Source: Candidatus Gallibacteroides avistercoris
Lineage (GTDB): Bacteria; Bacteroidota; Bacteroidia; Bacteroidales; CHK158-818
Direction: 5' to 3'
Assembly (NCBI GenBank): GCA_018714665.1
Contig: DVNA01000094.1
Location: forward strand, 1-5,443
DNA length: 5,443 nucleotides
The notes below the pieces were generated by a model. The model had not been told where the DNA came from, ran no database searches, and saw nothing but the letters and a program-made list of their open reading frames with translations. A program made the translations under genes and the position numbers. Positions within the stretch are counted from its first letter, which is position 1; every line of letters begins with the position of its first letter. This document shows, one piece after another, positions 1 to 5,413 of this stretch.

Positions 1-201
1 GAAGAAGATATGGTTATTTTGTGTGTAGTGGGAGATCTGGAATGTGAAAACATCGGCTTCCCTGCCAAAATAATAGACGCTTTACGCGACATCCCGGTAC
101 GGATGATTTCATACGGAGGTAGTAACAGCAATGTGTCGGTATTGGTGCGGAGTGAGTTTAAACAGCAGGCATTACAGATGTTGAGCAATAAATTATTCTG
201 A
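1..201 (+). CDS. lysC: Aspartate kinase (aspartokinase), C-terminal end only
   Basis: This is the last 66 codons of a gene that enters from the left edge; the frame is open from base 1 and ends at TGA 199-201. Aspartate kinase phosphorylates L-aspartate with ATP, the first step toward lysine (diaminopimelate), threonine and methionine, in the cytoplasm. The visible part is the terminal ACT regulatory domain: a hydrophobic strand (VILCVVGDL), a helix, then VRMISYGGSNSNVSVLV and a closing helix ending NKLF. This closely resembles the end of E. coli LysC (IRMICYGASSHNLCFLV, ending SNLF). Because the protein stops right after the ACT domain, it is not an N-terminal kinase fused to homoserine dehydrogenase as in ThrA. 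The catalytic domain lies outside the window, so feedback specificity (lysine or threonine) cannot be judged. An internal ATG at base 10 is not the start. The next gene begins 7 bases downstream. Confidence 0.93.
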   Translation, partial: EEDMVILCVVGDLECENIGFPAKIIDALRDIPVRMISYGGSNSNVSVLVRSEFKQQALQMLSNKLF

Positions 202-208
202 TTCATCT

Positions 209-1324
209 ATGGCTCTTCGCTGTTTCTTGCCGATAGTTTTTGGGTTGATTTGCTGTTGTACGGCCTGCTCGCCGGAGCCGGTCGATGCAGGGGATGCGGA
301 GTGTACCGTGTTGTTTTATCTGGCAGGTCGGGATAACGGCCTCTCGGAGGAGGTGTCTGAAAAAATAGATGCCATTGCCGCCGGATGGGATGAATACAAT
401 GGAAATTTATTGATATTGCAGGATGATGAGACGGTAGATTGTCCGCGATTGTTGCAGTTGAACCGGAAACGGGATAAAAAAGAGCTCTCCTTGATTTGTG
501 AGTACCCGGGATGGGAAGCCTCCTCCTCGGTTTTGATGAAACAGGTATTCAAGGATGTACGGGAGGATTTTCCCTCCGAGCGATATGGACTGGTACTGTT
601 TTCTCATGCCAGCGGTTGGCTGCCGGAACAGACTTTGTCTGCACCTCGTTCTTTGGTGCCGGGAGAAGAAGGGGAGATTTCCCTGTCGGATTTTGCATCG
701 GCCTTGCCGGAGGGAATGTTCCGTTTTATTGTCTTTGAAACCTGCTTTATGAGTGGTATTGAGGTGATGTGCGAATTACAGGGGAAAACCGATTTTGTCG
801 TGGCCTCCTCCGCAGAGATTTGTTCGCCTGGATTTACACCGGTATATTCCACGGTATTGAAATACCTGTACCAGCCGGAACCGGATTTGGTTTCGTATGC
901 CGCTGGTTATTATGCTTATTGGGAGAAATACAACCCGGCATCGGCTACCATCAGTGTAATTGACATGGACAAGATTCCTTCGTTGGTAGAGAGTATTGCC
1001 GAAATGTTGGAAACCTGCCGCGTAACATTGATTCCTCAACCTCCACCTTTGACAGTACAACGCTTCGATAAATTGAGCAGTTACAGTTTGTTTTACGACT
1101 TATCTGACTATATGCAAAGTTTATTGCCTTCGCAAGAGGCAGATAGGATAGAAAAGGCGATAGAAGATTGTGTCGTGTATAGGGCCTCTACACCTTATTT
1201 ATATAATGGAATAACGGTTGATAAACATTGTGGTTTGACAACCTATATCCTTCAAGTCGGGTTGCCTTATTTAAACGAATGTTATACCCAGACGGTGTAT
1301 TGGCAATGGCTGCACGGTTTATGA
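209..1324 (+). CDS. Clostripain-related (family C11) cysteine peptidase, probable lipoprotein
   Basis: This 371-residue protein looks like a clan CD cysteine peptidase of the clostripain/C11 family, which cleaves after Arg or Lys. Residues 1-20 form a hydrophobic export signal (LPIVFGLI) followed by CCCTAC; Cys20 is the best lipidation site, though Cys, not Leu, occupies the -3 position, so the lipobox is imperfect. The fold begins with CTVLFYLAGRDNGLS (32-46), the usual C11 start (VLVYM..DN.L). The catalytic His is His133 in LFSHASGW (130-137), and the catalytic Cys is Cys179 in FETCFMSGIEVMCEL (176-190). ASSAEICSPGF (199-209) matches the conserved segment after the catalytic strand. Two features are odd: Ala follows the His where Gly is usual, and Glu177 lies two before the Cys where Asp is usual. 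The start at 209 places the signal at the N-terminus; no Shine-Dalgarno is seen. It lies 7 bases after lysC, so it is likely cotranscribed, and it ends just before a strong terminator. Substrate is unknown. Confidence 0.85.
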   Translation: MALRCFLPIVFGLICCCTACSPEPVDAGDAECTVLFYLAGRDNGLSEEVSEKIDAIAAGWDEYNGNLLILQDDETVDCPRLLQLNRKRDKKELSLICEYPGWEASSSVLMKQVFKDVREDFPSERYGLVLFSHASGWLPEQTLSAPRSLVPGEEGEISLSDFASALPEGMFRFIVFETCFMSGIEVMCELQGKTDFVVASSAEICSPGFTPVYSTVLKYLYQPEPDLVSYAAGYYAYWEKYNPASATISVIDMDKIPSLVESIAEMLETCRVTLIPQPPPLTVQRFDKLSSYSLFYDLSDYMQSLLPSQEADRIEKAIEDCVVYRASTPYLYNGITVDKHCGLTTYILQVGLPYLNECYTQTVYWQWLHGL

Positions 1325-1337
1325 CAGGTGTCGTGGT

Positions 1338-1378
1338 AAACCAGAAAAGGCTACTTTCAAAGTAGCCTTTTCTGGTTT
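1338..1378. terminator. Bidirectional intrinsic terminator between the C11 peptidase gene and tdh
   Basis: The arms at 1338-1357 and 1359-1378 are exact reverse complements, 20 bp each around a single C at 1358. The GC core GGCTAC/GTAGCC is flanked by A-rich and T-rich tracts, so each strand reads a stem followed by TTTTCTGGTTT. This is the usual form of a terminator serving two convergent genes. It begins 13 bases after the peptidase stop codon and lies 18 bases from the tdh stop on the other strand. Confidence 0.92.
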
Positions 1379-1396
1379 TATATGAGAAAAAGATTT

Positions 1397-2353
1397 CTAT
1401 TTTCCGAATTTTTTCCGTAGGGCCATGATCATGTCTTTGGTCATTTGGTCGAGTGAGAAGTTGGGTTCCCATCCCCATTCGGTACGTGCGCAGGTGTCGT
1501 CCAATGAGTTCGGCCACGATTCGGCGATGCTTTGCCGCAACGGATCTACCTCGTAATGCATTTTGAAATCGGGGATTTCTTTCTTTATGGAAGCGTAGAT
1601 CATTTCCGGATCAAAGCTGAGCGATGCTACGTTGAAAGAGTTGCGATGGATAAATTTAGAGGGATCGGCCTCCATGATGGAGATGGCTGCGTGCAGGGCA
1701 TCCGGCATATAGATCATGTCCATGAAGGTTCCCGCAGCAATCGGGCAGGCAAATTCTTCCCCTTTTACGGCTGAATAGTAGATTTCTACGGCATAATCTG
1801 TCGTACCACCGCCTGGAAGTGTAACATTGGAGATGATACCGGGAAAACGTACCGAGCGTGTATCTACTCCGAACCGGTTAAAATAATAGTCGCTTAACAG
1901 TTCCGTGGCCACTTTGGTAACGCCGTACATCGTTTTAGGACGCTGTATGGTGTCTTGGGGTGTTTTGTCTTTGGGTGTGTTCGGCCCGAATGCCCCGATG
2001 GAGCTGGGGGTAAAGACACTGCAATTTTTTTCGCGGGCTATTTCCAGGATGTTGATCAATCCATCCATCTGGATGTGCCATGCCAGCAGCGGTTTTGCCT
2101 CTGCTACGGCCGACAACAGAGCAGCCAGGTTGTATATGGTATCGATGTTGTATTTGTCAACAACGTCATGTAATTGTTTTCCGTCGGTAACATCCGCGAG
2201 CTCAGAGGGGCCGCTTTCCAATAAAATACCTTTGGGTTCTGCACCTTTGATATATCCGGCTACGATACTTCCTTCCGGATAGCGTTTCCTTAGCTCCATG
2301 GTCAATTCAGATCCGATTTGACCTGTTGCCCCGATGACAAGTACATTTTTCAT
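1397..2353 (-). CDS. tdh: L-threonine 3-dehydrogenase, short-chain (GalE-like) type
   Basis: This cytoplasmic NAD+-dependent enzyme oxidises L-threonine to 2-amino-3-ketobutyrate. The protein has 318 residues, normal for the extended short-chain dehydrogenase form found in Bacteroidetes and trypanosomatids and unrelated to the zinc-dependent E. coli Tdh. The Rossmann motif GATGQIG is at residues 8-14. The NLAALLSAVAE segment (75-85) follows the fourth strand, TPSSIGAFG (115-123) carries the catalytic serine region, and the YxxxK pair is Tyr143/Lys147 in TMYGVTK. The stretch LPGGGTTDYAVEIYYSA (179-195), preceded by RFPGIIS (169-175), is what separates threonine dehydrogenase from UDP-sugar epimerases. 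The function is strengthened by the divergent neighbour kbl, which uses its product. The start at 2353 gives the complete Rossmann strand (MKNVLVIGATG), and a -7 box lies 28 bases upstream. No frame damage is seen. Confidence 0.95.
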   Translation of the reverse strand: MKNVLVIGATGQIGSELTMELRKRYPEGSIVAGYIKGAEPKGILLESGPSELADVTDGKQLHDVVDKYNIDTIYNLAALLSAVAEAKPLLAWHIQMDGLINILEIAREKNCSVFTPSSIGAFGPNTPKDKTPQDTIQRPKTMYGVTKVATELLSDYYFNRFGVDTRSVRFPGIISNVTLPGGGTTDYAVEIYYSAVKGEEFACPIAAGTFMDMIYMPDALHAAISIMEADPSKFIHRNSFNVASLSFDPEMIYASIKKEIPDFKMHYEVDPLRQSIAESWPNSLDDTCARTEWGWEPNFSLDQMTKDMIMALRKKFGK

Positions 2354-2528
2354 TGTTGTTATAGCTTAAAATTCCGAATGCAAAGGTAATGGATATATTT
2401 TTGATAGGAAGATTTTTTTTATTAAAAATATGTCTTGCTATTCGAAAAATATTTTGAAATTTGTAGTGCGATACATCTTTCTGAATTCCAAGAAATGATT
2501 ATGAATAAATTCAATATTATAGATCGTT
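2354..2528. promoter_or_regulatory. AT-rich divergent control region between tdh and kbl
   Basis: This 175-base noncoding interval must carry the start signals of both threonine-catabolism genes. The tdh -7 box lies within it at 2381-2388. For kbl there is only a weak candidate: TTTG at 2453-2456, then 19 bases, then TCTTTCTG at 2476-2483, which matches four of the six fixed positions of TAnnTTTG. An imperfect AT palindrome (2441-2458, core AAAATATTTT with TTC and GAA at the ends) overlaps that TTTG and could be an operator. A T8 tract is at 2413-2420. A weak hairpin in the predicted kbl leader pairs TTTCT (2478-2482) with AGAAA (2491-2495). No riboswitch is recognised. Confidence 0.5.
2381..2388 (-). 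promoter_or_regulatory. Candidate -7 promoter box for tdh (TACCTTTG on the minus strand)
   Basis: Read on the minus strand this is TACCTTTG, a perfect match to the Bacteroidales primary sigma factor -7 consensus TAnnTTTG. It predicts transcription starting near 2374 and a leader of about 20 bases before the tdh ATG at 2353. No convincing -33 TTG/TTTG is found at the expected distance, so the upstream half is weak or replaced by an activator or the AT-rich tract. Confidence 0.65.
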
Positions 2529-3719
2529 ATGTACGGAAATTTTAAAAAACATTTGACCGAAGAGCTGGCTGCTATTGAGAGTGCCGGCCTTTATAAAAAA
2601 GAACGGATCATAACTTCTCCGCAAAAGGCCCAGATTGAGGTGAAAGGAGTGGGTCCGGTGTTGAACTTTTGTGCCAACAATTATTTGGGACTGTCCGATA
2701 ATCCGCGTATTATAGCCGCAGCCAAGTCTGCTATGGACGAACGTGGATATGGAATGTCTTCTGTTCGGTTTATTTGCGGTACGCAAGATACCCATAAAGA
2801 GTTGGAAGCGGCTATTTCCGATTATTTTAAAACAGAAGATACCATTTTGTATGCCGCCTGTTTCGATGCCAATGGCGGGGTCTTTGAACCGCTTTTGACA
2901 GAAGGGGATGCGATTATCTCCGATGCGTTGAATCATGCTTCTATCATCGACGGCGTTCGTTTGTGTAAAGCCAAACGGTACCGTTATGCTAATGCCGATA
3001 TGGGCGAGCTGGAAAAATGTTTGCAGGAAGCACAGGCACAACGGTTCAGAATTATTGTTACCGACGGAGTGTTTTCTATGGACGGAAACGTCGCTCCGAT
3101 GGACAAGATTTGTGATCTGGCCGAAAAATACGATGCGTTGGTGATGGTAGATGAAAGCCATTCTGCCGGGGTCGTAGGCGATACGGGTCATGGTGTGAGT
3201 GAAAAATTCCATACCTATGGACGTGTAGATATTTATACCGGTACGTTGGGTAAGGCTTTCGGTGGAGCAGTCGGCGGTTTTACTACGGGACGAAAGGAGA
3301 TTATCGATATGCTGCGTCAACGTTCTCGTCCGTATCTGTTCTCCAATTCAATCCCCCCCTCTGTGGCCAAGGCCGGTGTGGAAGTGTTCAAGATGCTTAA
3401 AGAGAGCAACGCCTTGCACGATAAATTGATGCAGAATGTTGTCTATTTCCGTGAAAAGATGTTGGCTGCCGGTTTCGATATTAAACCGACTCAGTCGGCT
3501 ATCTGTGCAGTGATGCTGTACGATGCCAAACTGTCGCAGGACTTTGCCGCCAAGATGTCCGATGAAGGTATCTATGTAACCGGTTTCTACTATCCGGTAG
3601 TCCCCAAAGGGCAGGCACGTATTCGTGTTCAACTGTCAGCCGGACATGAAAAGGAACATTTGGATAAATGTATTGCTGCGTTTACCAAAGTAGGCAAGGA
3701 GTTGGGCGTAATAAAATGA
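2529..3719 (+). CDS. kbl: 2-amino-3-ketobutyrate CoA ligase (glycine C-acetyltransferase)
   Basis: This PLP enzyme of the alpha-oxoamine synthase family splits 2-amino-3-ketobutyrate with CoA to give glycine and acetyl-CoA, the second step of threonine breakdown, in the cytoplasm. It has 396 residues, against 398 in E. coli Kbl. Visible signatures are the substrate-binding FCANNYLGLSDNP (47-59), the GMSSVRFICGTQDTHKELE stretch (75-93), SDALNHASIIDG (131-142) with His136 that stacks on PLP, VDESHSAG (207-214) with Asp208 and His211, and TGTLGKAFGGAVGG (237-250) with Lys242 as the Schiff-base lysine. ICGTQDTHKELE and DALNHASIIDG favour Kbl over 8-amino-7-oxononanoate or serine palmitoyl transferase paralogues, and the divergent tdh supports this strongly. 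The start at 2529 matches the E. coli length (MYGNFKKHL); no Shine-Dalgarno is visible. A C7 run lies in the gene at 3353-3359. A hairpin terminator follows 31 bases after the stop. Confidence 0.97.
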   Translation: MYGNFKKHLTEELAAIESAGLYKKERIITSPQKAQIEVKGVGPVLNFCANNYLGLSDNPRIIAAAKSAMDERGYGMSSVRFICGTQDTHKELEAAISDYFKTEDTILYAACFDANGGVFEPLLTEGDAIISDALNHASIIDGVRLCKAKRYRYANADMGELEKCLQEAQAQRFRIIVTDGVFSMDGNVAPMDKICDLAEKYDALVMVDESHSAGVVGDTGHGVSEKFHTYGRVDIYTGTLGKAFGGAVGGFTTGRKEIIDMLRQRSRPYLFSNSIPPSVAKAGVEVFKMLKESNALHDKLMQNVVYFREKMLAAGFDIKPTQSAICAVMLYDAKLSQDFAAKMSDEGIYVTGFYYPVVPKGQARIRVQLSAGHEKEHLDKCIAAFTKVGKELGVIK

Positions 3720-3750
3720 TTGTAATTTGAACCATATTTTTTTCAATACC

Positions 3751-3787
3751 ATAAAACCGGCACGATTTGCCGGTTTTATTGGTTTTT
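3751..3787 (+). terminator. Intrinsic terminator after kbl
   Basis: A perfect 12-bp stem pairs ATAAAACCGGCA (3751-3762) with TGCCGGTTTTAT (3768-3779) around the 5-base loop CGATT. The T-rich stretch continues through 3780-3787. The stem can be extended by ACC/GGT (3748-3750 with 3781-3783) past one bulged T. It insulates the bcp-recA unit from kbl transcription. Because the arms are A-rich on one side and T-rich on the other it could work on both strands, but only the plus strand has a gene leading into it. Confidence 0.88.
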
Positions 3788-3855
3788 AGAGGAATGGACG
3801 GATTGATTGTGTCCCGGCAGGAGAAATCTCTTGTAACAAATCGGGAAGATAATCG

Positions 3856-3886
3856 TTGCTTTTTTTTAATTTATTCGTTACCTTTG
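3856..3886 (+). promoter_or_regulatory. Bacteroidales-type promoter for bcp-recA
   Basis: TTG at 3856-3858 (the -33 element), a 20-base spacer that is mostly T and A, and TACCTTTG at 3879-3886 (a perfect TAnnTTTG -7 element) fit the consensus for the Bacteroidetes primary sigma factor. Transcription is predicted near 3893, about 25 bases before the bcp start. It is the only good promoter visible ahead of bcp and recA; none is seen inside the 8-base gap before recA. Confidence 0.75.
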
Positions 3887-3917
3887 GATACGAAAAATGG
3901 ATAATGAATAGGATTGA

Positions 3918-4367
3918 ATGTTAGCAGTTGGAGAAAAATTCCCGGAACTCTTGGGCCTGGATCAGGATGGCAGAGAGGTCAAGTTAAGCGATTTTAGCGG
4001 AAAGAAATTAGTGGTGTATTTCTATCCCAAGGACAATACCTCCGGTTGTACGGCCGAAGCATGTAATTTACGGGATCATTATGCGGCCTTGAAACAGGCC
4101 GGTTACGAGGTGATAGGTGTTAGTAAGGATGGAGCCGCTTCGCACCGGAAATTTATAGAAAAGCAATCGCTTCCGTTTTCATTGATTGCCGATACAGAAA
4201 CAACTCTTAACCAGGAGGCCGGGGTATGGGCGGAAAAGAAATTGTACGGACGTTCTTATATGGGAACGTTGCGAACAACTTTTTTGATTGATGAAAACGG
4301 CATCATAGAGAGAGTGATAGATAAGGTAGATACAAAAAATCATGCAAGTCAAATACTTGGTAAATAA
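3918..4367 (+). CDS. bcp: Thioredoxin-dependent thiol peroxidase (peroxiredoxin Q / BCP)
   Basis: This cytoplasmic peroxiredoxin reduces hydrogen peroxide and organic hydroperoxides with electrons from thioredoxin. It has 149 residues, standard for the BCP/PrxQ subfamily. The N-terminal AVGEKFPELLGLDQDGREVKL strand pair leads to LVVYFYPKDNTSGCTAEAC, which carries the PxxxTxxC active site: Pro37, Thr41 and peroxidatic Cys44. Cys49, five residues on, is the resolving cysteine typical of atypical two-Cys BCP proteins. Arg119 in GTLRTTFLID is the conserved active-site arginine. The start at 3918 is the only ATG that fits: an in-frame ATG at 3897 meets a stop at 3909-3911. A modest AGGA at 3910-3913 precedes it by 4 bases. 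recA follows after 8 bases, so the two are almost certainly cotranscribed from the promoter at 3856-3886. Confidence 0.97.
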   Translation: MLAVGEKFPELLGLDQDGREVKLSDFSGKKLVVYFYPKDNTSGCTAEACNLRDHYAALKQAGYEVIGVSKDGAASHRKFIEKQSLPFSLIADTETTLNQEAGVWAEKKLYGRSYMGTLRTTFLIDENGIIERVIDKVDTKNHASQILGK

Positions 4368-4375
4368 AAACAGAT

Positions 4376-5413
4376 ATGGCAGAAAAAGATACAGACGAAA
4401 AAACGATAGCAAAAACGACACCTGCGGAGAAGTTGAAAGCCCTTCAAGCAGCCATGGACAAGATAGAGAAGAGTTACGGAAAAGGCTCTATCATGAAATT
4501 GGGCGATGATAAGGTAGAAGAGGTTGCCGTTATATCGACGGGGTCTATCGGTTTGAATGCCGCCTTGGGTGTAGGAGGTTTCCCGCGTGGTCGTGTGATA
4601 GAGATTTATGGACCGGAGGCTTCCGGAAAAACAACGTTGGCAATCCATGCGATTGCCGAAGCGCAGAAAGCAGGCGGTATTGCCGCAATAATCGATGCCG
4701 AGCACGCTTTTGACCGGTTTTATGCAGAAAAGCTGGGGGTTGATGTAGAAAATCTCTGGATTTCGCAGCCCGACAGCGGGGAGCAGGCGTTGGAGATAGC
4801 CGAACAACTGATTCGTTCGTCGGCCGTAGATATTGTTGTCATAGACTCAGTAGCTGCATTGACTCCCAAAGCCGAATTGGAGGGAGAGATGGGCGATTCC
4901 AAAATGGGGTTGCAAGCCCGTTTGATGTCGCAGGCCTTGCGTAAATTGACCGCAGCAATCAACAAGACCAATACTACGTGCGTATTTATTAACCAATTGC
5001 GTGACAAGTTGGGCGTGATGTTTGGAAATCCGGAAACGACAACGGGAGGTAATGCGTTGAAATTTTATGCCTCAGTTCGGCTTGATATTCGTCGTATTGC
5101 CCAGTTGAAGGAGGGAGAAACGGTAGTTGGTAATCAGGTACGGGTTAAAGTGGTAAAAAATAAAGTAGCGCCACCCTTCCGGAAAGCAGAATTTGATATT
5201 ATGTTTGGAGAAGGTATTTCCCGGACGGGAGAGATTATCGATTTGGGTGTTGACAAAGGTATTATCAAGAAGAGCGGTTCGTGGTTCAGTTATGGAGAAA
5301 CCAAATTGGGACAGGGTCGTGATGCTGCCAAGAAGTGTTTGTTGGACAATCCCGAATTAGCCGATGAGTTGGAAGAAAAAATCATGGAGTCATTCCGGGC
5401 CAAGGACAAATAG
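4376..5413 (+). CDS. recA: Recombinase RecA
   Basis: RecA coats single-stranded DNA as an ATP-bound filament and drives strand exchange in recombinational repair; it also stimulates LexA-type self-cleavage where such repressors exist. The 345-residue protein is complete. Walker A is GPEASGKT (79-86, Lys85). The catalytic glutamate is Glu109 in DAEHAFD, and Walker B is DIVVIDS with Asp157. Loop L1 is EGEMGDSKMG (169-178), and the ATP sensor Gln207 lies in INQLRD. Loop L2 is GNPETTTGGNA (217-227), followed by LKFYASVRLDIRR. Numbering runs 13 above E. coli because of a charged N-terminal extension. The C-terminus ends ESFRAKDK and lacks the roughly 20-residue acidic tail of E. coli RecA. The start at 4376 lies 8 bases after bcp with no clear Shine-Dalgarno. 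No separate promoter or LexA-like operator is recognised upstream. Confidence 0.99.
   Translation: MAEKDTDEKTIAKTTPAEKLKALQAAMDKIEKSYGKGSIMKLGDDKVEEVAVISTGSIGLNAALGVGGFPRGRVIEIYGPEASGKTTLAIHAIAEAQKAGGIAAIIDAEHAFDRFYAEKLGVDVENLWISQPDSGEQALEIAEQLIRSSAVDIVVIDSVAALTPKAELEGEMGDSKMGLQARLMSQALRKLTAAINKTNTTCVFINQLRDKLGVMFGNPETTTGGNALKFYASVRLDIRRIAQLKEGETVVGNQVRVKVVKNKVAPPFRKAEFDIMFGEGISRTGEIIDLGVDKGIIKKSGSWFSYGETKLGQGRDAAKKCLLDNPELADELEEKIMESFRAKDK

Noticed and set aside
1338..1378. Palindrome as an insertion-sequence end, recombination site or CRISPR repeat
   Set aside because: It is single-copy, has no flanking direct repeats or transposase, and its position and T-runs fit a terminator between convergent genes.
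1905..2282. Plus-strand open frame of 125 codons opposite tdh
   Set aside because: It is antisense to the conserved tdh coding sequence, with no motif or start signal.
1397..2353. UDP-glucose 4-epimerase as the identity of the minus-strand gene
   Set aside because: Fold and YxxxK agree, but the PGGGTTDYAVE signature and the divergent kbl point to threonine dehydrogenase.
2411..2420. T8 tract as a terminator for kbl or tdh
   Set aside because: No GC-rich stem precedes it on either strand, and it lies upstream of both genes.
2495..2545. Possible 16-codon leader peptide overlapping the kbl start
   Set aside because: It holds no threonine or glycine codons that would suggest attenuation, has no ribosome-binding site, and is easily expected by chance in AT-rich DNA.
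2517..3320. Long minus-strand open frame (267 codons) inside kbl
   Set aside because: It lies antisense to a fully convincing kbl gene, and its translation has no recognisable domain and a His/Ile/Phe-rich composition typical of a reverse-frame shadow.
3794..3904. Possible 36-codon peptide ahead of bcp
   Set aside because: It runs straight through the predicted bcp promoter (3856-3886), its purine stretch touches the ATG with no spacer, and the translation resembles nothing known.
4349..4807. Minus-strand open frame of 152 codons opposite the start of recA
   Set aside because: It overlaps the conserved recA Walker A region and the bcp end on the other strand; the Cys/Phe-rich translation looks like a shadow.
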